This document shows positions 14,633-21,658 of a stretch of 44,018 bases of DNA, piece by piece. Origin of the DNA: a virus; the IMG/VR virus record IMGVR_UViG_3300034072_000527, positions 1 to 44,018 of that record, one strand, 5' to 3'. A program made the position numbers and the translations under genes. How positions within the stretch are numbered: position 1 is the stretch's first letter; each line of letters opens with the position of its first letter. The notes under the pieces were generated by a model, which was not told the DNA's origin, searched no databases, and saw only the letters and a list, made by a program, of their open reading frames with translations.

Positions 14633-14945
14633 GTTTCAAGCGTTCGCTTGCAACGCCCCCGGACCTAGCCCGGAAGCGATGCAAACGGCCCGGCGGGTAT
14701 GGCCGGGCACCTATTTGCTAGGGGGCGCTTGTGTCCCCCAATCCGGCGCGTTCCTATCGCTCCGGGTCACCCAGCACCCCTACTCGCCCTGCCTATGCAG
14801 TAACGCCCCCCTAGTGGACGCCTTCAGCTTTCTATGGTGCCTTTCGGCTTGCCCTCTATGTCAGCCCGGGCCGGGTGATCTAGGCGGTAACTGCGAGGCC
14901 CTGCTAGTGCCGTGGGCCGGTGCGTCCGTCGCTTCGATGTTTTGG

Positions 14946-14973
14946 AATATAAGCCCGTCTGATTGATAGTCAA
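14946..14973 (-). promoter_or_regulatory. Host sigma70-type early promoter
   Basis: On the minus strand TTGACT, 16 bases, TATATT, pointing to the early gene block starting at 14603. It is the only strong host-type promoter I find, and it lies at the head of the map as T7 early promoters do. Operator-like dyad copy 1 (14969-14983) overlaps its -35. Confidence 0.75.
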
Positions 14974-14983
14974 CCACGTGGAA
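14969..14983. promoter_or_regulatory. Operator-like dyad, copy 1, over the early promoter -35
   Basis: GTCAAC-CAC-GTGGAA on the plus strand; the right half-site is exact and the left half keeps four of six bases. It covers the -35 box of the early promoter, the expected place for a lysogeny repressor to silence early transcription. Confidence 0.5.
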
Positions 14984-15070
14984 CGAAAAAAATGCACTTT
15001 CGGCCAAACTTTTTTCGGTTTCCGTTGTTTTTCAACGGCTTTTCAGGCGAAAAAAATGCAGGGCAAGGCG

Positions 15071-15103
15071 CGATTGCGCCCCGATTGCACCCCGATTGCG
15101 CCC
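15071..15103. repeat. 11-bp tandem repeat, three copies
   Basis: CGATTGC[G/A]CCC three times in a row without spacer. Together with the 12-bp array that follows it recalls the short repeat arrays next to T7 terminal repeats. Confidence 0.85.
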
Positions 15104-15118
15104 CTATGGTGCCCCTAG

Positions 15119-15187
15119 GGTGCCCGGCATGGTGCCCGGCATGGTGCCCGGCATGGTGCCCGGCATGGTGCCCGGCATGGTGCCCGC
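15119..15187. repeat. 12-bp tandem repeat, five copies plus a partial
   Basis: GGTGCCCGGCAT repeated exactly five times from 15119 to 15178, then GGTGCCCG. A short open frame across it (His-His-Ala-Gly repeats on the minus strand) has no ribosome site and is not taken as a gene. Likely involved in DNA end processing or replication. Confidence 0.9.
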
Positions 15188-15540
15188 TAGAGTACCGAAG
15201 GGGCCGGGCACGAAACAAAGCAGGGCACAGCGAAAGGATGCGCGCGCCATTGCGCCCTAGGTGCCCCGGCGGACCCCCTGCCCCCTGCCCCTATGGTGCC
15301 CGGCAGGGCGGGGCACGATTCGATTGGAACAGTACAGGGGAATGAACGCGCGCAATCCCTAGGGGTGCCGTCAATCGTGCCGCCCTATCGCGCCACGGTA
15401 TAGGTGGCCGGGACGTCTCAGGCGCGCCTAGATTAGAAGGCACGATAGGCATGGACCACCCCGGGACCCCTAGGGGGGTAGCGGCGCTGACCGCTGCGTA
15501 TATGGGGCTTCGGATTTTTGCAGCAAAACCAACGGCCTTC

Positions 15541-15559
15541 AATTAACACGCACTCTCGG
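15541..15559 (+). promoter_or_regulatory. Phage RNA polymerase promoter, reversed orientation (C type)
   Basis: The plus strand reads AATTAACACGCACTCTCGG, matching the promoter at 39158-39176 and continuing GAGGGTGGA against GAGAATGGA there. All genes are on the minus strand, so transcription from it runs into the 3' end of terL in antisense. It lies at the probable genome end. Confidence 0.8.
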
Positions 15560-15782
15560 AGGGTGGAGATACTGAAAGAGAACTCTAAGAGTACCCCATA
15601 GGGTCTCCTGCAGATCACCTCATGATCCCCTGAGGAGCCACGAGGGCCTGTTCGAGGTGGGGTATTGGAGTGGTGGAGAGGATCATTCCCCTCCCCACTC
15701 TTCTGGTACACCCCTGTGGCTCGATCTGAGGCCCGTGGGAGGCCGACAGAGGCCTCTGGGGTACTCGGGTAGCCTGCAGGCG

Positions 15783-17525
15783 TCAGCGCCTTCCTCGGCC
15801 TCCTACGGGGCGGCCTACGGCACGACGTGCAGCGACCCCTCCCCTGCTCTTCTCCATCAAGGTGAAGACGGAGGTGCCGGAGAAGAAGCGGCGCTCGTTC
15901 TCCCGCTCGATCTCGGCTGCCCGCTCCCGCTCGGCCTTCTTGGCGTCGGCGTTGAGGTACTCGGACCAGTAGCAGACGCCCATGGACAGGACGTCGACCA
16001 TGTCGTCATGGCGGAGTGCGCCACGGGCGTTCTGGATGTGGGTCAGCTGATAGAGACCCCTATGGGCCATCGGGGACAGCATGTCTGCCCGGAGGACGGA
16101 CAGGTCGATGACGAGGCGGTGCTGCTTCATGACCGGCTCCAGCCAGCTGATGATGCGCGCCTCCTTCATGCCGCTGACCTTCATGCCCTCGATCCGGCAG
16201 GGCCGGAGTGCGTTGACGTGGGTCTCCAGCAGCTTGGCGAACATGCCGTCGCCGAAGTTGTCCTCGGTGATGATGGCGTTCACCTCATGCCTGGCACTGA
16301 TCTTCGCCAGCTCCGACAGGGTCTCGGGGGAGTAGCCCTCGCTGAACCCGCCCCACGCCGTCACGAAGACGTAGCCGAGCAGGAACTTGGTCACCACGTA
16401 GGTGGTGCGGTCGCGGCCACGGCCCGAGGGGTCGATGTGCATGACGGCCCCGGTGTACGGCAGGAACTCGGTCTGGTGCCGCATGGGGCGGTACAGCCGG
16501 TCGCCGTCGAAGCCGACGTTCTCGATGTCCTTGATGACCAGATCGGGGTCGCTGGACCAGATCAGATGGCCGGGGGCCACCTTCTTATCCAGATCGGTGA
16601 CGATCAGGTCGCGGGTCTTGAGCGGGTACCGCTCGGCGTCCGACAGGGTCGTGTCGAGCTGGAACTGCAGCAGGAAGCCCGCCGCCCGGTACTCGGTCTC
16701 GCGCTCGATCAGGTCGAGGTCGTTGAACCGCTCGGGGTCCGTCGGTGCCCCGCCGAGGCTCGAAGACATCGGCTTGGCGAGGTCGGGGTTCGCCTTGAGG
16801 TCCTCTAGGAGCATGGGGGCGAGGAAGCCACGGTAGTTGTGGAGCTTGTCCGCCGTCGGGTAGCGGGCAGGCCACACGCGCACCTCGTAGCCCTTCTCGG
16901 GCAGGTGGCGGTAGATCGACTGCTCGCTCTGCGGGGTACCGAGATACACGATCTCGCCGCCCGGCTTGAGGATAGCGGCGTACTCCTTGGTCTTGCTCTC
17001 CAGCTTCTCGCGCATCAGCTCCGTCTCGGAGTTCTTCACGACCTCGACGTCATCCGAGATGACGAGGTCGCCGCGCGAGCCGGTGAGCTGGCCGGTGATG
17101 CCGACCGCTTTGACCGAAGGGGACTTGTCAGCCTTGGCCGGGCCGACGTCGAACACGAGGGTCGACGACCGCTGGCCGGGCCGGGCGCGCAGCTCATCCC
17201 ACAGGCCGTCCCCGGCGTCGTGGTCGATGATCTGCTTGATGAAGGATGCGATCTCGTTGGCAAAGGCCTCGTTGGCCGAGACGATCACGACCTTGAGATC
17301 GGGGTTGCGCCACAGCCGCCAGACGACGTAGGCGGCAGTGAGGAAGGTCTTACCGACCCCTCGGAACGCCTGAATGAACCGGCGTTTCCCGCCGCCCACG
17401 AGGAACCGGGCGATGTCTTTCTGTACGCGGGTCGGCTCCGGCAGGAGCAAGAGCCGGGTCCACACGTAGAAGATGAACTTTAGGAAGGACCCTTGAAGCT
17501 GGTCGCGCGCGGAGGGTAGGCTCAT
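15783..17525 (-). CDS. terL: Terminase large subunit (T7 gp19-like)
   Basis: A 580-residue packaging motor (T7 gp19 has 586). The ATPase half has a Walker A-like GVGKTF at about 51-56 and a Walker B-like DLVISDDVEV near 129; the nuclease half has HIDPSGRGRD, a DNFGDG segment and a final HDDMVDVLSMG. It cuts concatemers and pumps DNA into the prohead with TerS and the portal. ATG 17525 overlaps the HNH stop (ATGA). The longer frame upstream lies over the HNH gene and is not used. The C-terminal tail is basic (GGRGRR). Confidence 0.96.
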   Translation of the reverse strand: MSLPSARDQLQGSFLKFIFYVWTRLLLLPEPTRVQKDIARFLVGGGKRRFIQAFRGVGKTFLTAAYVVWRLWRNPDLKVVIVSANEAFANEIASFIKQIIDHDAGDGLWDELRARPGQRSSTLVFDVGPAKADKSPSVKAVGITGQLTGSRGDLVISDDVEVVKNSETELMREKLESKTKEYAAILKPGGEIVYLGTPQSEQSIYRHLPEKGYEVRVWPARYPTADKLHNYRGFLAPMLLEDLKANPDLAKPMSSSLGGAPTDPERFNDLDLIERETEYRAAGFLLQFQLDTTLSDAERYPLKTRDLIVTDLDKKVAPGHLIWSSDPDLVIKDIENVGFDGDRLYRPMRHQTEFLPYTGAVMHIDPSGRGRDRTTYVVTKFLLGYVFVTAWGGFSEGYSPETLSELAKISARHEVNAIITEDNFGDGMFAKLLETHVNALRPCRIEGMKVSGMKEARIISWLEPVMKQHRLVIDLSVLRADMLSPMAHRGLYQLTHIQNARGALRHDDMVDVLSMGVCYWSEYLNADAKKAERERAAEIERENERRFFSGTSVFTLMEKSRGGVAARRAVGRPVGGRGRR

Positions 17526-17977
17526 GCGAGCGCCTCCGCGACCCTTTTGAAGAAGGTCTTGGCGTCCTCTTCTGTCGCCGTGCTTTTCGCGGCGTTGAAA
17601 GCGTATAGAACCACCTTGGTGTTGTCCTGCGTGTAGCCGCCTGCGGGATCGACCTTGTCGAGCGAGGGGGCGTAGAGATTGCGGACGTGTCCGAGGGACA
17701 TATCGAACGGGAGTGCTGTCACCTGACAGACCCCGGCGCGCAGAGCGGCCTCCACCCAATCGACCGTGATGTCGAAAGGGAGGGACTTTTTCTCTGCGCG
17801 GTAGCGAGCGCGCTGGTAGAGAGCGCCCGCTCGGTGACGCAGCGTCCCCTCGTACTTCTTCCGGGTATTCGCGGCCCGACAGGGCTTGCACACGTTGGTG
17901 TGCCCGTCGGTGTTCCGGCGGTCGCGGTCGAAGTTGTCTAGGGGAAGCCGGTCACCGCAGCTGCGGCAAGGCTTCAT
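17522..17977 (-). CDS. HNH endonuclease between terminase subunits
   Basis: A 151-residue protein with an N-terminal zinc ribbon (CRSCG at 4-8, CKPC at 30-33) and an HNH-like core with CQVTALPFDM, LDKVDPAGGYTQDN and VLYAFNAAKS. It differs from the other three HNH genes in this window, so it was probably acquired independently. It separates terS from terL, which are separated only by the small gene 18.5/18.7 region in T7, and overlaps both (TGATG and ATGA). Likely a homing endonuclease targeting terminase genes. Confidence 0.85.
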   Translation of the reverse strand: MKPCRSCGDRLPLDNFDRDRRNTDGHTNVCKPCRAANTRKKYEGTLRHRAGALYQRARYRAEKKSLPFDITVDWVEAALRAGVCQVTALPFDMSLGHVRNLYAPSLDKVDPAGGYTQDNTKVVLYAFNAAKSTATEEDAKTFFKRVAEALA

Positions 17978-18246
17978 CAGTGCCTGAGACTGATCGCCTC
18001 GTCGTCAACGTCAACGTCCAGCGCGGAGAGCTGCTGGGCCAGATCGTTGAGGGGCTTGTTAGAAGCCGGGGCGGTGACGTCGTTGTCCTTGAGGAACTTC
18101 ATGACCTTGTCGAGGAGCTGGGGGTTGATAGGGACGCGGTTTCCGTCCTCGTCGCGGGCGCTCATGGCCCGCTCCAGCTCGTCTTTCAGTGCCCCGGCGA
18201 GCATCCCATGGATGGCGTCGAGGATGTCGTTGGATGCGCGGCTCAT
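17977..18246 (-). CDS. terS: Terminase small subunit (T7 gp18-like)
   Basis: An 89-residue helical protein, the same length as T7 gp18, beginning MSRASNDILDAIHGMLAGALK with an acidic C-terminal part (LDVDVDDEAISL). It recognises phage DNA and recruits the large subunit. Assignment rests on length, position before terL and the typical TKVMKFLKDNDVTA-like linker. Its stop overlaps the HNH start by one base. Confidence 0.85.
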   Translation of the reverse strand: MSRASNDILDAIHGMLAGALKDELERAMSARDEDGNRVPINPQLLDKVMKFLKDNDVTAPASNKPLNDLAQQLSALDVDVDDEAISLRH

Positions 18247-18255
18247 TGAGCCTCC

Positions 18256-18615
18256 TTATTTCTTCTTGGGAAACCAGCTGTCCCAGCGGGCCAGCCACCA
18301 GTCCCACGCCTGCTTCGGCGCGGTGCGCGCGACTTCGGCGATGGAGACCCGAAGGGCCTTCGCGGTCTCGAAAGCGCCGACCCCGGCGGTGAAGCCAATG
18401 GCGTTCTTGACGACCCCTTCGGCCCCGAGGAGGGCCGCGCCAGCTTCGCCAGCGTAGTAGGAGACGACGATGCCGACGGCGATCTGGACGAACCGCTGCA
18501 TCCACGTCAGGGACGTCTGCACGGCCACAGCCACGGCAGCCCCAAGGGCACCGGGGACCAGCGCCTTGGCGAAGGCAAGCGCCCCGAGGGCGATGTCGTG
18601 GAGTTGCTCTTTCAT
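18256..18615 (-). CDS. Probable holin
   Basis: A 119-residue protein with two or three hydrophobic segments (about 8-27, 37-55 and 58-80, the last Gly/Ala-rich) and a basic, Trp-rich C-terminus ending PKKK. Size, topology and place before terS match the T7 gp17.5 holin, which opens the inner membrane to release the amidase. ATG 18615 overlaps the stop of the 24-residue gene (ATGA). Family not identified beyond this. Confidence 0.65.
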   Translation of the reverse strand: MKEQLHDIALGALAFAKALVPGALGAAVAVAVQTSLTWMQRFVQIAVGIVVSYYAGEAGAALLGAEGVVKNAIGFTAGVGAFETAKALRVSIAEVARTAPKQAWDWWLARWDSWFPKKK

Positions 18616-18686
18616 AGTCCTGTCCAGCGAGGGTCTGCCAGCGCCGCACAAAGCAGCGCCAGCAGAGCCAGTGCGAGTTCAATCAC
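18612..18686 (-). CDS. 24-residue hydrophobic peptide
   Basis: GTG start overlapping the upstream stop (GTGA) and stop overlapping the holin ATG (ATGA). The peptide (IELALALLALLCAALADPRW) is a single membrane span. Coupling at both ends suggests that it is translated; it may be a holin partner or only a coupling device. Confidence 0.5.
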   Translation of the reverse strand: MIELALALLALLCAALADPRWTGL

Positions 18687-18826
18687 CGAACGACGTGGTC
18701 GACGGCGGGGTCGCGGCGGCCACCGCCGGAACCCGAGGGGGCGTCTTCGCCTTCATCGCGGGTGATGAAGAGAGCGAAAGCTCCGAAGGCGACGAGGACG
18801 GTCGCCAGAACAATCAGGATTTCCAT
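18683..18826 (-). CDS. Small membrane protein near the holin
   Basis: A 47-residue protein with one N-terminal membrane helix (EILIVLATVLVAFGAFALFI) and a polar Gly/Asp-rich tail. AAGGAA lies seven bases before ATG 18826. Possibly part of the lysis module; no family recognised. Confidence 0.65.
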   Translation of the reverse strand: MEILIVLATVLVAFGAFALFITRDEGEDAPSGSGGGRRDPAVDHVVR

Positions 18827-18848
18827 AGTCTTTTCCTTAGGTTGTGCG

Positions 18849-19271
18849 CTAGAACGCGCGGAAGTAGGAGTGAGGCACCGACACTCGGTACACCTGACCG
18901 CCGACCGTGACGTCGCAGTAGAAGTCCGCAGAAGCGGAATCGATGACGCTGGTTACTCGGGCAGTGGCCGAGGAGAGGCCCTGACCAGACGCAACGGACC
19001 ACGTGCCGCCGCTCGGGAACAGGAAGCCCCAAGAGTAAGCAGTCGCGGTCCCGCCAGTCACCGTCACGGTGCAGGAGGGGAAGGTGAAGCTGGAGGTCGA
19101 GCCGGAGGCGTCGCGGAAGGCGGGGCTGATGCTTACGCTGACGGGGGACGCGACGAGCTTCCAAGTGCCTGCGTCGTTGACCCAGACCTCTGGACGCTTC
19201 CACGTCCCCGCGTCATTCAGCCACACCTCGGGGGTCTTCCACGTGCCCCCGTCGTTGATGTGGAATGTCAT
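18849..19271 (-). CDS. Tail fibre-associated protein with Trp repeats
   Basis: A 140-residue protein opening with three copies of a 12-residue repeat (NDAGTWKxPEVW type), a common feature at the ends of phage tail proteins. The rest is a beta-rich, Ser/Thr-rich domain (SVSISPAFRDASGSTSSF...). The ATG shares a base with the stop of the long tail fibre gene. It may cap or accompany that fibre; receptor binding is inference. Confidence 0.7.
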   Translation of the reverse strand: MTFHINDGGTWKTPEVWLNDAGTWKRPEVWVNDAGTWKLVASPVSVSISPAFRDASGSTSSFTFPSCTVTVTGGTATAYSWGFLFPSGGTWSVASGQGLSSATARVTSVIDSASADFYCDVTVGGQVYRVSVPHSYFRAF

Positions 19272-21655
19272 CAGACCTTGAGCCAGATGTCCCCGCTGGA
19301 GCCGCCCGATGGGGCGGCGGTGGATACGGTGATCTTCGCCGACCCGTAGGACGACGAGCCGTGGTAGGCCACGCCGCCTGAGCGGAAGGTGAGCGGGAGG
19401 CCGACGCCAGAACCGAGGGCGTTGCCCCCGTTGCCGAAGTTTATGTACCCGACGTCGGTATTCTGCGCCCCACGGAAGGCCACAGTGTTCGCGGCGTTGA
19501 TGTCCGCGAAGTACCCGTCGTCGCCCACGTTGTAGCGCGGGGCACCAACAGTCCCCGACAGAGTCCCGCCGGTCAGCGGAAGGTAGGCGTGGGTATGCGA
19601 TGCAGCCGCATAGGAACCCGCCGCTTGCTTCCCGTCGAGAGCGGCCTGCAGGCCGGTGACCTGCGCGATGGTGTGGGTGTGGCCCTCGTAGGAGACATTC
19701 GCGTTCTTTACGCTGCTAAAAATGTTGCCCGTGGCGAACTCCAGCCTGAACTGGTGGAAGGAGCCGCCGTTATCGAAAAGCCGGATATAACCAGCGAGAG
19801 CGTCGATGATGACATCCCCTGAGGTCGTCATCATGTCGCCCTTCTGGAGGACCATTTCCCCGCCTTCGTTCCCCTGCTTCCTGACAGTGAAGCCGGACGG
19901 AACAGACAGCGCCCCGCTAAGGGTCCCGCCTGTAAGGTTAAGCTTGCCATCCAGAGCAGTCTGAAGCCCCGTCACCTGCGCGATGGTGTGGGTGTGTCCG
20001 CTCTTGGAGAACGCAACCCCTGCGCTGTCGATAAGGTCGCCCCACACGCGGACCTGACGTCCCGTACCGACAGTGGTCTGCACCCCCACGATGTTCAGCC
20101 CAGAGGCGAAGCGCCCAGCGGCAATGATGCCGTCATTCCCGTCGGTCTGGTTGGTGTGACCGAACCGCACACCGCCCGCCGACTCCTGAGAGAAAGCCAC
20201 GTTGCCGACGCCAGAGCCGCCGGAGATGTTCAGCTTCCCATCCAAGGCTGACTGTAGACCAGTCACGTCGGAGATCGGGTGGGTGTGCGCGGCGGCGGCG
20301 TAGGAGCCAACGGCTTGCTTCCCATCGAGCGCCGCCTGCAGGCCGGTCACCTCAGAGATGGCGTGGGTGTGGGCGGAAGGGGTGAAGGTCGCGGGCTTGC
20401 CCGACAGGTTCGCCCAAGTGAACGACGCGGTCGACAGCTTCCCGTCCAAGGCCGCCTGCAGACCCGTGACGGCAGAGATCGCATGGGTGTGCGCGAGGGC
20501 TGCTTTTCCGTCGATGTCGTTGAGGACGTCCCGGCCAGCGACTGTCAGGCTCGTCTGTATAGTCACCGCCCCGGTTTCATAAGCAGTCAGGGCAGGTCGA
20601 GCTGCGCCCGCCCACAGGTTAATCTGAGTCCACGCGCCGCCGCCAATGCGGAGCTGTGTGTCGTTCTCGACGATGGCGAACGTGCGCGGAGTTGCGTCAA
20701 GCGGGCGTAGGATAGAGAACCCGCTGTCTGCGGAAGCGTTGGTCTGGTTCCCAGCGGTGACCCCGCCAAAGACCGACAGCCCTCCACTCAGCGCGCCCCC
20801 CTCCAGCCCGAACTTCCCGTCCAGCACCGCCTGCAGGCCAGTGACCTGAGCGATGGTGTGGACGTGGGACAGCGCAGCCTTTCCGTCGAGGGCAGTCTGC
20901 AGGCCCGACACGTCTCCGATGACGTGACCGTGGACCAGCGGGGCTTTACCCGCCAGCGAGTTGGTGACGGTCGTCGCGAAGTTGGGGTCGTCCCCCAAAG
21001 CCGCTGCCAGCTCGTTCAAGGTGTCCAGAGTTGACGGTGCCTGGCCGATGATCTCCTCAAACCGGGCGTCTACGGTCGCCGTGGTGGCGAACTGCGCGGG
21101 GTCGATGGAGATCGCGTAGCCGTAGGCGGCGTCTCTGGCTTCCTCGGCGGCCACGCGGGCTGCGAGGGCGTCCAGTGCGTTCTGCTGGCTCTCGTCGCGG
21201 TACTGCAGCGAGAGCGTGGTCGCGGTCGCGACCTCAAGCTGCCGGGCGTTGACCTGCCCATACCAGAAGTTGACGTCCGACCACTTGGCCGCGACATCGT
21301 CCCGCTGGACCTGCACCACGTCCCGGTAGCCGAGGGTGGTGCTTCGAATATCGTTCGCCGCGCTCTGCGCTGCTTGCGCCGCAATGCGGGCGGCCTCGGC
21401 CAGCGCCGCTGCGGTCTCGGCGGCCTGCTGTGCGCTGGCGGCGGCGGCAGCCGGGCCAGACACTTGATCGAGGATTGCCGGGAGAGAAAGGAACAGCTCG
21501 GTCTCGCCTTCGGCGTTCGTGAGCGGGTAGCGTCCGTCGCCATTCGGACCCCCGGCAGGGTCGCCAGTGAGCCAGTCGGCCATCTGATCCTGCTGGGCGT
21601 TCCAGCGGGTCATCAGGTCGACGATCTGCGCGGAGAGCTGCGCGGGGGTCGTCAT
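19271..21655 (-). CDS. Second tail fibre protein
   Basis: A 794-residue fibrous protein. The N-terminal 190 residues are Ala-rich and probably coiled coil. The centre has about seven copies of the repeat VTGLQxALDGK preceded by HTHxI, a trimeric fibre motif seen in many tail fibres, mixed with LTGGTLSG modules. The C-terminus (GSAKITVSTAAPSGGSSGDIWLKV) has the PxGxxGDxWxKV ending common in fibre tips. GAGGAA, inside the end of the preceding gene, is its ribosome site. It is probably the receptor-binding fibre. Confidence 0.85.
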   Translation of the reverse strand: MTTPAQLSAQIVDLMTRWNAQQDQMADWLTGDPAGGPNGDGRYPLTNAEGETELFLSLPAILDQVSGPAAAAASAQQAAETAAALAEAARIAAQAAQSAANDIRSTTLGYRDVVQVQRDDVAAKWSDVNFWYGQVNARQLEVATATTLSLQYRDESQQNALDALAARVAAEEARDAAYGYAISIDPAQFATTATVDARFEEIIGQAPSTLDTLNELAAALGDDPNFATTVTNSLAGKAPLVHGHVIGDVSGLQTALDGKAALSHVHTIAQVTGLQAVLDGKFGLEGGALSGGLSVFGGVTAGNQTNASADSGFSILRPLDATPRTFAIVENDTQLRIGGGAWTQINLWAGAARPALTAYETGAVTIQTSLTVAGRDVLNDIDGKAALAHTHAISAVTGLQAALDGKLSTASFTWANLSGKPATFTPSAHTHAISEVTGLQAALDGKQAVGSYAAAAHTHPISDVTGLQSALDGKLNISGGSGVGNVAFSQESAGGVRFGHTNQTDGNDGIIAAGRFASGLNIVGVQTTVGTGRQVRVWGDLIDSAGVAFSKSGHTHTIAQVTGLQTALDGKLNLTGGTLSGALSVPSGFTVRKQGNEGGEMVLQKGDMMTTSGDVIIDALAGYIRLFDNGGSFHQFRLEFATGNIFSSVKNANVSYEGHTHTIAQVTGLQAALDGKQAAGSYAAASHTHAYLPLTGGTLSGTVGAPRYNVGDDGYFADINAANTVAFRGAQNTDVGYINFGNGGNALGSGVGLPLTFRSGGVAYHGSSSYGSAKITVSTAAPSGGSSGDIWLKV

Positions 21656-21658
21656 GGG

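Larger units (their letters stand above)
14604..15782. other. Gene-free region with probable genome ends and early control
   Basis: About 1.18 kb between the last late gene (terL) and the first early gene, with no supported gene. It holds, by rising coordinate, an early leader with 7-bp (GCCCGGC/GCCGGGC) and 6-bp (CAAGCG/CGCTTG) hairpins, a host-type promoter, an A/T-rich stretch with a repeated GAAAAAAATGCA, two tandem arrays, three GGCACGAT octamers and a rightward phage promoter. By analogy with T7 the physical ends and direct terminal repeat should lie here; the circular assembly hides them. Confidence 0.7.

Noticed and set aside
15119-15187. CRISPR array
   Set aside because: Units are 12 bp and directly joined, with no spacers and no cas genes.
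14970-15218. Frame with His-His-Ala-Gly repeats
   Set aside because: It arises because the repeat unit is 12 bases, a multiple of three. No ribosome site, and it crosses the early promoter region.
15657-16808. 383-codon plus-strand frame downstream of the reversed promoter
   Set aside because: It lies antisense to terL and has shadow-frame composition; the reversed promoter alone does not make it a gene.
15783-17891. 702-residue terminase starting at 17891
   Set aside because: The extra N-terminus is read over the HNH gene in another frame; the start at 17525 gives the usual gp19 length and an ATGA overlap.
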